In this document: positions 22,835-34,009 of the stretch, piece after piece
Position numbering within the stretch: position 1 is the stretch's first letter
How the letters are laid out: every line of letters begins with the position of its first letter
Source of the DNA: Xenosphaeropsis pyriputrescens
Taxonomy: Eukaryota; Ascomycota; Leotiomycetes; Phacidiales; Phacidiaceae
Length of the DNA: 64,000 bases
Assembly: GCA_022609375.1 (NCBI GenBank)
Contig: JAGKQE010000002.1
Location: forward strand, 682,001-746,000
Direction: 5' to 3'
The notes under the pieces: model-generated
The model's database searches: none
What the model was told of the DNA's origin: nothing
Seen by the model: the letters and a program-made list of their open reading frames with translations, nothing else
Made by a program: the position numbers and the translations under genes

Positions 22835-23697
22835 GGCAACGGTGACAGTGACAACAAAAGCCGATGAGAACAGTCACTGGGGTGTTGAAAGTTGTAATTA
22901 ACTTTTCAAATGCCTAGATATTCGCCAGGGCTGTCGTTGTTGCTCAGCTAATTAAAGGCTTGAGGAGTGTTCTGTTGATTAGAATGAATCAAGCTGGAGA
23001 AGCTGAGCAAGCTTCATTGTACCCGCGCCAAATACAAGCGAGGCTTTTCTGCCAGGGTCTGCTGTAGCGTGTTCATGATGTGCATACTTTGCTACAGAAT
23101 AAATAAAAAGCATAATTATAAAAAAGAGTGAGCATTACGAAAAGCGGTATGTGAGAGACGTCTGATAATAACTTTGGGTGTGAAGCACTACCTGAAGTAA
23201 CCAAATCTCCAAGCGATCGTCGGGCTGGTGTGATACCCGTTGCCCGTTGCTTGGCAGACACACAGCAACATCGCTGAGGATGACGGAACGCTAGTCGATT
23301 TTAGTGGCATCTGATAATATATCGTAGCCTCGTGGTCCTCGAGCACGTTCGTCCGCTCATGAAGCGATAATCACTTTCGACACCACTTGCTATCTAACAT
23401 ACTAACCAGTAGGTATGTATATCATCTTCACATGTGTCTTTTCTGAAGCTAGCTATTTGAGTGCAGCAACGTGAGCCATCTGTTGTGCTTCTGCTGAACT
23501 CCTCACCTGCTCTTGAAAGAGCGGAGACAAAAGTGGCAGTCGCGTTTCTCAAGCTTCTGGTGCTCATTAGCCCTTCATGCTCGCCCAATTCCTCTGCACA
23601 CACATGCCAACCATTACTGACCATGAGTCGCAACAGCTATCCAATAGATACACACGATTGGTATATTTTCAGAATATCACCCGACGAAACCGAGAAC
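22835..23697. other. Intergenic region between divergent genes
   Basis: An 863-bp spacer upstream of both the proton-channel gene (-) and the PAB2-like gene (+). It holds both promoters and probably a 5' leader of the latter. An open frame runs in from 23461 upstream of the chosen PAB2 start without family resemblance. No separate gene was recognised. Confidence 0.5.
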
Positions 23698-24482
23698 ATG
23701 ACCGAGGAGACAGAAGTGAAGGCCCCAGAGGTGCCAAAGGAAGACCCAGTAACTGGCGAAGAGGGCGGAGATGATGAGGTATGGAATACACATACCCAAG
23801 TCTGCCAGACCATTATTGACGCAACTCACAGGAGGAGATCACGGCAATGAAGAGACGGGTCGCAGAAATGGAAGAAGAAGCCGCAAAACTTCGAGAGATG
23901 CAGGCAACGCTTGATCAGCAAAGCAGCGATCTTCGTGAGGACAAGGAGGACATTGACTCTCGAAGCATATTCGTGGGCAATGTCGACTACGCTGCTTCAC
24001 CCGAGGAGTTGCAGGCACACTTCCAGAGCTGTGGTTCCATCAACCGTGTCACTATTCTGCTTGACAAATTCACCGGCACGCCAAAAGGGTTCGTTTCACG
24101 GTTCATATATACATGAGATTGCATGACTGGGTCGAGCAATCAATACCACAGTGCAAGAGATGGATGCTGATTCGAACAATGCAGGTATGCTTATGTTGAG
24201 TTTGCAGAGCCAAACTTTGTAGCTCAAGCTTTGGTACTAAATGAGAGTGTCCTTCATGGCAGAAATCTCAAGGTATGTTGCATTGCCAACATAGTCATCT
24301 CATACTAATTGAGTTTTCAGGTTGTTCCAAAGCGTACCAACTTACCAGGCATGACCCGTGGTGGCCGGGGCAGAGGCAGAGGTGGATACCGTGGCTTTGG
24401 AGGTCGTGGAGGCTTCCCACCTCGAGGAGGCTATCGTGGTGGATACAGAGGTGGTCGTGGTCGAGGTTACACGCCATACTAG
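23698..24482 (+). CDS. pab2: Nuclear poly(A)-binding protein 2 (PABPN1) homologue
   Basis: Binds poly(A) tails in the nucleus and acts in tail-length control and RNA decay (fission yeast Pab2 type). Four exons: 23698-23778, 23832-24088, 24185-24272, 24321-24482, giving 195 residues. Order of parts: an acidic N-terminus (MTEETEVKAPEVPKEDP), a coiled coil (EITAMKRRVAEMEEEAAKLR), a single RRM with RNP2 SIFVGNVDY and RNP1 KGYAYVEF (completed across an intron), then VVPKRTNLPGM and an arginine/glycine-rich tail ending RGYTPY. This is exactly the PABPN1 arrangement. In-frame ATGs upstream (for example the MSRNSYPID frame) would extend the N-terminus; 23698 was chosen because the acidic segment begins there. 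Confidence 0.9.
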
Positions 24483-25321
24483 AGGAAAAATGGGTATATG
24501 ACTACATGGATTTCCATTTAGCAGGACAATAGGTGTACGATATGCTCTGGGATAAGGGTTTGCGATGATTTTGATAGTATGCATCAAAAAAGAAGGAAGG
24601 AAGCTGAAGAATGGATGATGCCGAAAAAAACAATGACCAAACTGTTTTTCGAGAGCCTTTGCATGTTCTTCAACTTATACTTGTGATGCACGTGCTCTTC
24701 TGTAATGATGTTGGTGCACTACATATACAAGTAGACGTTTTACCGCCTTAGTTACTGCAAGTTGTAAAGGGATGGATTCAGACCGCTTGTGCTTCCTGCA
24801 CCTAATATGAAATTTCTTAGCAGGTTCTCTTACCCTGGTTTTGATGTTTTTCATGAGATCTCTTGTGCATCTGACTGTTTGATGAGAATCTCTTCATACT
24901 GGTTCATGCTCGCACTGATGCATTTGTGAAGTTGTCGCATGTTTGACCGAATCCAGCCAACTCGTTCTAGCGCCCCGCCTCCCGCCTCTTGAGTGCAGGT
25001 TGTTCCAACTTGCGTGACGAGGTCGGTGGTCGTGAAAAGCTGTTCTCCCCTTCAAATCAACCATCATCAAGTACCTCCTTTGCCTCCATCGCGCTTATTG
25101 CCATTAATTATGTTCCCCGGTTGACCAATTTGCCTCCGAATAACGAAATCGTGGTCGGTGGTCGGAGGTTCAAGCTGCACAGCCCTCCTGCGCCGCAGTC
25201 CCTCAGCATCGCGCTTCCTACCTCATAGTTCCAGGATCCGTGCTCTTACAAACCCCTCGAACGAATATTTACGACGACTACAGCAGTCTGAGCGAAAGGC
25301 TCGACGAAGAGCATTGTCGAT
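24483..25321. other. Intergenic region
   Basis: An 839-bp spacer with the 3' flank of the PAB2-like gene and the promoter/leader of the HECT ligase gene. No gene was recognised. Confidence 0.5.
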
Positions 25322-28179
25322 ATGTCGGCCAGAGGTTCTGAATCGAATATGCCTACGTACGTTGTCGTCGCCCCCTCAATAGCCAAGGCAATGAAACACC
25401 CGCTAACACATCATACAGGCAGAACAACCTTCGAATTACCAGTATGCAACTCGCGAGGCATACATTCAAGATAACAGATCTGACATCTATGTAGTAATCG
25501 CCGCCGACGGTCTATACAAGCGCGATGTATTTCGTAGGTGTCTCGGGCTTGACGGATACATCAACATAAGCTGATAAACCATACAGGTTTCCCAGACCCA
25601 TTCGCTGTGGCTACTCTCAATGGCGAACAAACCAAAACTACGACAGTGATTAAACGCACTTTGAACCCATACTGGAACGAAAGTTTTGATATGTATGTTA
25701 CAACTTCGGTTCTCGCATTGAGCAATACTAATGATGACATCAGGAGAGCCTCAGAGGACAGTATACTCGCCGTACAGATTTTTGACCAGAAGAAGTTTAA
25801 GAAGAAGGATCAAGGTTTCCTTGGAGTCATAAATGTTCGCATTGGTGATGTTGTTGATTTCTCATCGGGTGTTGATGGTGAGTGACGAATAAGAGTCAAC
25901 CCAATATGGTTACTCTTTCCTTGAGTACCGTGGTTCAGTCACGATATCACAATTTTCTTCGCACATCTGCTAATTCGCCTCGAACTTAACAGAAATGCTC
26001 ACTCGAGACCTAAAAAAATCCAACGACAACCTTGTTGTACATGGCAAACTCATCATTAATCTTTCCACAAACTTATCTGCACCACCTAGAGGAACATTAG
26101 CCCCACCCGGAGGACCAAAACCATCCAGACCCTCTATGAGTACTCCAACCGGATCTACGTCGCAGTATCCAGGAGCTCGGCCATCTAGTGACGTTTCTCG
26201 ACCACAAGGCGTTGTGCTTGCTGATGGTACCACCTCGACTGCACGACCACCAGGCCACCAGCCATCTGCTGCCAGCGCGGGTCCTTCGACGGCAGCTACG
26301 CAAGCCAACGGTGCATCTGCTGCAAGACCTGCAGGCTTTAGTTCTTTCGAGGATGCTCAAGGAAGGTTGCCAGCTGGTTGGGAGAGACGTGAGGATAACT
26401 TAGGACGAACTTACTACGTTGATCACAACACTCGATCCACAAGCTGGAACCGACCCACGGCGAGCGGGACGGCCGAGTCTACAAGAGTGGAACGAGATGC
26501 AAACACCCAAGTCGAGCGACAGAGACATCAGAACAGAACACTGCCAGAAGATCGTACTGGAGCCAGCTCGCCCAACTTACAGCAGCAGACCCCTGCACCA
26601 GCTGCGGCACCAGCTGCGAACACCGCAAGCAACGTGTCTATGATGGCCACAGGTGCAACTACGGCAGGAACTGGCGAGCTTCCACCATTGTGGGAACAGA
26701 GACATACTCCAGAAGGACGTGCGTACTTCGTTGATCACAACACCAGAACAACGACCTGGGTGGATCCTAGAAGACAACAGTACATTCGCATGTATGGTGG
26801 ACAGAACCAGAACAACACCATCCAGCAACAGCCTGTCTCTCAACTCGGACCGTTGCCAAGTGGATGGGAAATGCGTCTCACAAATACTGCTAGGGTATAT
26901 TTCGTTGATCACAACACCAAGACCACCACATGGGACGATCCACGTTTGCCATCATCCTTGGACCAGAACGTACCACAATACAAGCGTGACTTCCGACGCA
27001 AGCTCATTTACTTCAGATCCCAACCAGCTCTTCGCATTCTTTCTGGACAGTGCCATGTTAAGATTAGAAGATCTCATATTTTCGAAGACTCCTATGCCGA
27101 AATCATGCGCCAGTCTGCTACAGACCTTAAGAAGCGTCTTATGATCAAGTTTGATGGCGAAGATGGTCTTGATTATGGAGGACTCTCCCGAGAGTTCTTT
27201 TTCTTGTTGTCTCATGAAATGTTCAACCCGTTCTACTGCTTATTCGAATACTCCGCTCACGACAACTATACCCTTCAAATTAATCCTCACTCTGGCATCA
27301 ACCCGGAGCATCTCAACTACTTCAAGTTCATCGGTCGCGTTGTAGGATTGGCTATTTTCCATCGTCGCTTCTTGGACGCGTTCTTCATTGGTGCTTTGTA
27401 CAAGATGATGTTGAACAAGGCCGTCACTCTTCAGGACATGGAAGGTGTGGATGCCGATTTCCATCGATCACTTCAATGGATGCTTGATAACGACATTGAG
27501 GCTGCCATGCTCGATATGACCTTCTCTACGGAAGACGACCAGTTTGGTGTCAGTGTGACTGAAGACTTGATCCCAGATGGTCGCAACGTCGAGGTTACCA
27601 ATGCCAACAAAAAAGAATACGTCGAGCTCATGACTAAATGGCGAATTCAGAAGCGTATTGATGAACAGTTCCAAGCGTTCATCACTGGCTTCCACGAGCT
27701 TATCCCTGCGGATCTTGTCAACGTCTTTGACGAGCGCGAACTGGAACTTTTGATTGGTGGTATTGCTGAGATTGATGTTGATGACTGGAAGAAACACACA
27801 GATTACAGAGGATACACCGAGTCTGATGAAGTTATTAAATTCTTTTGGCAGACTATCAGAAGCTGGGATGGAGAACAGAAATCCCGTCTTCTTCAATTTG
27901 CCACTGGTACCTCCCGAATCCCTGTCAACGGTTTCAAGGATCTACAAGGTAGCGATGGCCCTAGAAGGTTTACAATCGAAAAGTCTGGAGAAGTTGGAAA
28001 CTTGCCAAAATCTCACACTTGGTATGTCATAAAATCCTTATATCCCCCTGTACTTTCACTATTGCTAACGGCTCACTAGTTTCAACCGCCTTGATCTTCC
28101 ACCATACAAGGATCTGGCCGTTTTACAATCCAAATTGACAACGGCAGTAGAGGAGACCATGGGTTTCGGACAGGAGTAG
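25322..28179 (+). CDS. RSP5: NEDD4/Rsp5-family HECT E3 ubiquitin ligase
   Basis: Ubiquitinates membrane transporters and other PY-motif clients (yeast Rsp5, Aspergillus HulA). Seven exons: 25322-25356, 25419-25441, 25495-25533, 25587-25692, 25744-25877, 25993-28021, 28080-28179, giving 821 residues. An N-terminal C2 domain runs to about residue 140 (ADGLYKRDVFRFPDPFAV, NPYWNESFDM, FDQKKFKKKDQGFLGVI). A Pro/Ser/Thr-rich linker follows, then three WW domains near residues 237, 341 and 399 (LPAGWERRED, LPPLWEQRH, LPSGWEMRL), and a HECT domain from about 487 to the end. The catalytic Cys789 lies in PKSHTCFNRLDLPPY, and its codon is interrupted by the last intron (TG|T). The ending GFGQE is the usual Rsp5 C-terminus. 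The N-terminus is split over three tiny exons; exon 2 is 23 nt. Confidence 0.95.
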
Positions 28180-29247
28180 TGTGGTTGCTTTCCCCTGTTG
28201 AACTATATGCGTCGGCCCCATTTTCATTTCTTTGGTTTCCTTTTTATAGGCTCTCCTTGCGGCCGACGTCCAGCGTTTGTAATTGGCAAGGAGGCTACAT
28301 CGTATCCTAGAGGGTATCTGATAGCTTAGTGTTTCCTCGGAAGCCATGGTATATCTAGGACTTCAGCAGCAGAAAAAAGAAAAGTATGATGCGTTGAATC
28401 CCAACCCATGTTCTGAAGGGATCTGTTTCCTTCTCTCTTGTGACGCTCTCGATTTTAAAGAAGTCAGCCCACCTTTAATTTTGAAGTGACTGCGGTCGTG
28501 TGAAGAATTGTTCTATATGTCCAAATTCTCCTAAATAACTAACGTTTCTTCCGCGGCAGGTCGCTCCTCATAATTAATGATACCTTCTAATCGATAATGA
28601 TTTTCGTAACTACTGCAGTAGTTGCATTCGTCTACTCCGCAAGATAAGACCTCCCAATTCCGTCATTACCAGTATGAGTATACGGCGTAGTTACGGGAGA
28701 AATACCTCGAGGAGGATTACGCTACTATTTTGAGTAAATAGAGTACAGAGTAGAATACTCAAGGCATTCTGAGAAAAAGATGAAACCTAAAAACTAGAAC
28801 ACACCTTGGTGGGTCTGCCACAACTCTACGTGCTGACGAGTAAAGATAAATCTCAAGGCCAAACGTTGTGAAGCCTGGGCGTGGCTAGCTGAAATACGGC
28901 TGGACAGAATATCAGAAGGTGGCGCATATGGCGTAGACTAAAATTGCGGAATTGTCTGCGGCTGCATCTTCATATCCATGAGCTGAGCACTATTTCAAAG
29001 GGAGCAGTCCTTAGAGATTGTGGTCTTTTGTTATTGGTGCTATGATCGAACGACTCTGAACTTAACATGTTAATTAGGTTGGGTGCCATTGACACTGTAC
29101 CTATGTATGGAGAGGGCGCAAGGTATTTGAGCTGTAGACCTTCCCGTAAGTCCACAGGTCAGTTCATAAGCTGAAGGATTCCTGAATTATCGAGATTGCT
29201 TCTTTGAGCTCTTGTACTCTCTAAAAGTTCAACTAGGAATTTGAAGT
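28180..29247. other. Intergenic region
   Basis: A 1.07-kb spacer of AT-rich DNA between two plus-strand genes, with several short palindromic TACTGCAGTA/GAGTACAGAGTA-type sequences around 28600-28760. No gene was recognised. Confidence 0.5.
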
Positions 29248-31360
29248 ATGTCTACTCAACACCTGCACAATGATATCTCACGCCCTACACTTGAACACGT
29301 CAATCTACTGGAGTATCGGTCCTCTGGAACCACCACCTATACCCTTGGCAGCCAACCTGATGAAATTAAGCCGTCAGTGAAGCTACTTCCAGTGAAGTGA
29401 TTCTCAGATATGCTGTAGTTCTCAAGGTCATATACTGAATGTTCAACAATCCAGCTTCTCATCCACACCATCGCCAAAAGCTCTTCACAGCAACCGAATT
29501 ACCAACGCTGCAAAAGGGATTGCCGTCATATCTTTGGCCATTCCATTTTACTTGTATGCGGCGACTGTATGGTATCTCCATGGTAAGCCCGTGGAAAATC
29601 AAGAGAATTTCCAAATGCTATTAGAAGGCGGGAAAAGGGTAGATTAGGTCTATATATGTGTGGTCAAAGACTGATTGGAATCCATAGCTGGGAACCCTTT
29701 TCCCACTGATCTTCGCCTTTGTCATTGCACGAAGTGTGAAGCAATTTGCTGGATGGAGACTCGAACGCGGAACAACTCTTGGACTCCTAGAACAAATGCT
29801 TGGAAGCCTCACAGTTGGATCGACGGTATCGACCCAGTTTCTTCTCTGCAAATTCGATGTCGCCGCTGCCATTCTCCTGTTGACTTGGACTCTTTCACCA
29901 GCCGGCAGTCAAGCCTCCCTCCAAATCCTCAGTCCGCGTCTGAGAAACATCACCGCACCTGTTGGCATATCTTACGTTGACGAGTATTCTAGCCTTCCAG
30001 GATTTCAAGGGGCTGCTCAGACAGTTTATGTCGTTCCAACGCTGAACCCAATGTTTCTTTCGAGTCTGATGGCTCCAGTCTCTACCCAAAGCTCTCACCA
30101 AGATCTCTGGGGGAACGTGAACATACCTGACTTCGCGAGGCTCAAGAACTTCAACTCATCATGTACTGAGTGGTCCAGTGTTGATGATGCAGACTCCTTC
30201 TCATCTCTTATCGGTATACCTATTTTGGACTTACCACAAAATGAAAGTACCACCTTCAACGTCGAGACCTCCTATATCTCAGTTTTCTGTCACGATAACA
30301 TAACTTCCAATACAGTTTCTGACGGTCACGGCAACGATATCCTTACCTTTTTTGACACTACTGAAGTTGGTAACTCTACACTCCCTGAGTTACATTCTAA
30401 TGAAACATTCATATCTGGCTCTGGCGGCTCTACACTCCTGGAAGATCTTTTCGGAACTTTCGACACGGCTCTCAATGGATTTTACGATTCCGGCACTCTC
30501 GGGACAGTGAAAGTCTACGAAAATGACACCCGCTCATACGAGCCCCGAACATTACTCTTCCAATCGGCCTTGGGCGAAAGAAATGCTTGGTGTCCGATCA
30601 CCACTACTTATATAGAGGCAAATGTGATGTGCCTATCTACTCTATGTAAGGTCACAGCAATGAGACCTTCGCAGAAGCACCACGCAAACGCCAAACTCAC
30701 AAATCTTGGATTCTCCGGTGCGTTTGAACAGTTTGTAACTAGTCTTGTTGTTACGTCAAGTCAAGGTCTGAATGGGGGTACTATGACGGGTACCCAGTTC
30801 TTTATCATAGACCGAGTTTGGCACCAAGAGCCGGAAGTCCTTTTAGCAAAACTATGGACGGAATTGACTCGAATACTTTTGGTGCCTGGCTGCAGCAGAT
30901 TATCAATACCTACTGGTATGGAAGTTCGTCCCCCGAATTCATCATGCGGCACACCGGAGCAGCATACAGTGTGGGTTACGGCAACGTATACAATCTCACT
31001 GCCCAAGGTACGAATGTACAGTTTCAAGAGGTGTATTACTGCAACTTCCCCTGGTTATGGGTTTTTATTACGGCCACAACCGTTATGGTCCTTGGAGCAG
31101 TCATGGGAATGGGTATCTGCTTCGTGACCCGGGGACCCGAGATTCTGGGATACTGCTCGAGCTTGCTCCGCGATACTCCGTTTGTGCAAGAGGCACGCAA
31201 TGGAAGCGCCATGGATGGCTTTGACAGGGCAAGGCAATTTGGCAGTGTGAAGGTGAAACTGATGGATGTAAAGGCAGGTGAGGAATTTGGTCGAATTGCG
31301 ATTGCGGAGCTTGGAAGAGAAGTTGGTGGGAGACTTGTAAAGGGGAGATGTTATGAATAG
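29248..31360 (+). CDS. Fungal multi-pass membrane glycoprotein of unknown function
   Basis: Unrecognised in function, but the layout recalls a large family of fungal membrane proteins. A candidate first exon starts at 29248 (MSTQHLHNDIS). The second exon, 29455-29638, encodes a membrane helix (GIAVISLAIPFYLYAATVWYL) and HGKPVENQ. The third starts at 29688 with LGTLFPLIFAFVIARSVKQFAGWRLERGTTLGLLEQ. A long extracellular-type region with many N-glycosylation sequons (NSS, NES, NIT, NST, NET, NDT) and cysteines follows, then a frame change requiring an intron somewhere in 30730-30835. The last exon carries WLQQIINTYWYG, a C-terminal helix (WLWVFITATTVMVLGAVMGMG) and a basic cytosolic tail ending at 31360. 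The first junction and the third intron boundaries are unresolved. Confidence 0.6.
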
Positions 31361-31696
31361 CAAGCGCGACGTTGGATAGCACGTAATGTTATCAGTAGTT
31401 GATTGCCGCAAGAAGCTTCATACCCTACGGTCACTCCAAAATCAGTATAGCCCTTGAAAGCTCTACGACTGCATAAGTTTATAATTCTTAATAAGTGTGC
31501 TAGTCGAAGTGATCATCCAACTCTAGATGGCTCTAAAGTATTCCACAACACTGCAGCCTCCAACAAAATTATACTTCTCATATGATAGAACCGCCCAGTC
31601 AAATAAATAAAACAACATCCAAACCGAAACACGTACGATAAAAGAGCCATTATTTTCAAAAAGTTTGATATTGGAAATGAACTAGAACAGAACACC
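31361..31696. other. Intergenic region (convergent genes)
   Basis: A 336-bp 3'-to-3' spacer. It should hold both terminator/polyadenylation regions. Nothing else was recognised. Confidence 0.5.
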
Positions 31697-34009
31697 CTAC
31701 AACTTAAAACCACCCGCACCATTCCGAGCAGCGACTTCTTGTACCTTGTTGCCATCAACATCACGAACTTCACCCCTTTTACCAATGACCTTGACACCAC
31801 CCCTCTTGAGATCCGATAATGTCTCAGCCTCACGCGCCTTCTTGCCCGTCTTCTTCTTATCACCCTCCAGACCACCACGCTTCTTAATCCTCTCCTTCTC
31901 TCTTCTTCTCCTCCTAAGCTTCTCCTCACGCGACATCTCTTGTCTTGCCACTGGAGCTCCGCTCTTAGGTACCACTTCGCCCGCTTCGATGGTGGCCTTC
32001 TCCTGCCCGGCCTTATAGATCTCCTGAGGCGCCAGCATGCTATCACCGCCGTTGATGCCGGCAGCCGTCGAGGGCTGTGCATCTTCCATGGCGATGGTAG
32101 CAACGTCGGATACCACAGTGAGCGATGGTGCGGCGGGCTTAGGCTTGTAGTGCCAACTGCTGAGTGCATCTAATTTCCCGCATACATCTCGCCATAGACG
32201 ATCGATCTCGTCGTGTTCCTTCTTGAGCTTCTCGTCGGATTTGCTGACATATGTGTCTGGGTTTGTAGCCTTGATGTGCTCTTCTTCGTACATCTCAGCA
32301 AGACTTTGCTGTGCCTTGTTGTCGTCCAACTCGAAGGCTCCGCGGCGAGTTGTGGCTGGAGTCAATGAGTCTGGGCGGCGACGGATGACTTCATCGAACT
32401 CTTGTGCTAAGATACGGCGCTTAATGAGTTCTTCGATGCTTTCGCTTACTTCTGCCGTGATGACAGGTACTGGTTTGCCAGTACGTTCGAAATCGAGATC
32501 TTCTTCGAGGAGGGAGTTCAATGGGCGGTCATTGGCCTTGGCTTCTCCTGATAGAGTCCAGTCACGCTTGGCAACTGAGGCTGCCTCAAGACGACGAATC
32601 TCCTCAGCCAACTTGGCCTGGCGACGCTCGTGGGCTGAACGACGGGATTTGGGGTCTGCTGGATCCAGATCCGAAAGAGCATCTCCTGAATCGTTGTTAT
32701 CTGAAGCGTCATCAAAAAGATCACGACGGACGTCTGCCATAGCGCGTTCCATAGTTGTAGTATCGTCTTCCACCGGTTCTTGGGCTCTCTTCTTTTCCTG
32801 ACGAGCTTGATAAGCAGCTTCCCGCTCGCCTTTTCCAGCCTTCCTCGGGGGAGGCTCGAAGAAGTCCTTGTATAGAATATCATTTGTGTTGTCACCCGCA
32901 TCAGCGACATCGTCGTCCATGTTGGCATCCTCATCATCGTCATCACTGTCGCCCATTGGGGCATTGAGATCAACGTTGCCGAATGTTGGCCCACCTTCCT
33001 CATCTTCCTCACTCTCTCCATCAATATCCATAGCAGCCTCCCTGCTCTTGCTAGAAGTTGCCTTGAGAGCCGTCTTGGGAAGTGGAGCACTCATTGGATC
33101 AGCGTCCCAATCAATGTCATCTTCGTCGCTTGCCTCGCCGGTGTTAGGATCCGCATTTGCATCTGCTTGTTCGAGGAATTCGGTCTGCTTGTTGAAGTCG
33201 TCTATGGAGAAAAATCCATCATTGAGTCCGTGTGGGTCCTCGGAGAAGACACCCGAATCCCTCTCTTCCTCTTCTTCTTCTTCTTCCTCCTCATCGTCAT
33301 CGTTCTCGTAATCATCCTCTCCTTCCATTGCTTCCAGCATGTCGTCCATGTCTGCATCGTCCTCATCCATACCCTCCATATCTTCGCCTTCGCCATCAAG
33401 CTCTTCATCATCTTCCTCCTCCTCCTCGTCATCCTCATCAGAATCGATCTCAAATCCGTCTTTCCCAAATTTCATCATCTCCACCCCAGCATCTCTAACT
33501 TGTCCAGTAAGCTTGACACCAGGAATGACGTTCCCTTCCGAGCCACCCAATTCCTCCAGAGCTCTCTCCGCATCATCTCTCAGTGCATCAATCACTCTCT
33601 TAGCCTGTTGCCAAACCTGTTCCACAGCAAAACCTTCAGTGTGAACCTTTCTAATTTTGAGAACCTCTCCATTATCGACCTTCTCCTCACCACGCTTCCT
33701 CTTCTTGCGCTCATCCTTCAACCTCCGAGTCTGCTCATCAGCGACCTGCGCAGCCAAAGAATCGAGCGTGGCTTTAGCAAACGCAATGCTGGCGTCTGGG
33801 ATATCGGCGGTAGGCTGGATGAACGAGTGCCGGTTTTCAGGCGCCAGTAATCTGAGCAGCGCTTCGTTGGCGGAGCTGTTGGCGAAGGCGAGGGAAGACA
33901 TGACGGCCTGGGATCGTGAGGGGTCCGACAGGGTATGGGACGTGGAGGTGTTGTCGGATGCTGAGCTCTCTGCTGTCGCCATCGTTTCTGTTGCGATTTG
34001 ACGATGCAA
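31697..34009 (-). CDS. MPP10: U3 snoRNP protein MPP10
   Basis: A component of the U3 small nucleolar ribonucleoprotein/SSU processome, needed for early 18S rRNA processing in the nucleolus. Intronless; 770 residues from 34009, or 761 from the in-frame ATG at 33982 (MATAESSASD), which is an equally good start. The protein is very acidic, with long Asp/Glu runs (for example EEEEEEEEE near residue 245). The conserved MPP10 core is visible: YKDFFEPPPRK, RRSAHERRQAKLAEEIRRLEAASVAKRDWTLSGEAKANDRPLNSLLEEDLDFER, RRILAQEFDEVIRR, and the C-terminal MSREEKLRRRRREKERIKKR. The ending KVQEVAARNGAGGFKL also fits. The acidic runs create trinucleotide-like tracts in DNA (33255-33440) that open spurious frames on the other strand. 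Confidence 0.93.
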   Translation of the reverse strand: MHRQIATETMATAESSASDNTSTSHTLSDPSRSQAVMSSLAFANSSANEALLRLLAPENRHSFIQPTADIPDASIAFAKATLDSLAAQVADEQTRRLKDERKKRKRGEEKVDNGEVLKIRKVHTEGFAVEQVWQQAKRVIDALRDDAERALEELGGSEGNVIPGVKLTGQVRDAGVEMMKFGKDGFEIDSDEDDEEEEEDDEELDGEGEDMEGMDEDDADMDDMLEAMEGEDDYENDDDEEEEEEEEEERDSGVFSEDPHGLNDGFFSIDDFNKQTEFLEQADANADPNTGEASDEDDIDWDADPMSAPLPKTALKATSSKSREAAMDIDGESEEDEEGGPTFGNVDLNAPMGDSDDDDEDANMDDDVADAGDNTNDILYKDFFEPPPRKAGKGEREAAYQARQEKKRAQEPVEDDTTTMERAMADVRRDLFDDASDNNDSGDALSDLDPADPKSRRSAHERRQAKLAEEIRRLEAASVAKRDWTLSGEAKANDRPLNSLLEEDLDFERTGKPVPVITAEVSESIEELIKRRILAQEFDEVIRRRPDSLTPATTRRGAFELDDNKAQQSLAEMYEEEHIKATNPDTYVSKSDEKLKKEHDEIDRLWRDVCGKLDALSSWHYKPKPAAPSLTVVSDVATIAMEDAQPSTAAGINGGDSMLAPQEIYKAGQEKATIEAGEVVPKSGAPVARQEMSREEKLRRRRREKERIKKRGGLEGDKKKTGKKAREAETLSDLKRGGVKVIGKRGEVRDVDGNKVQEVAARNGAGGFKL

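Noticed and set aside
33202..33850. Several frames overlapping the acidic runs of MPP10
   Set aside because: Shadow frames of GA/CT-rich codon runs in a well-supported gene.
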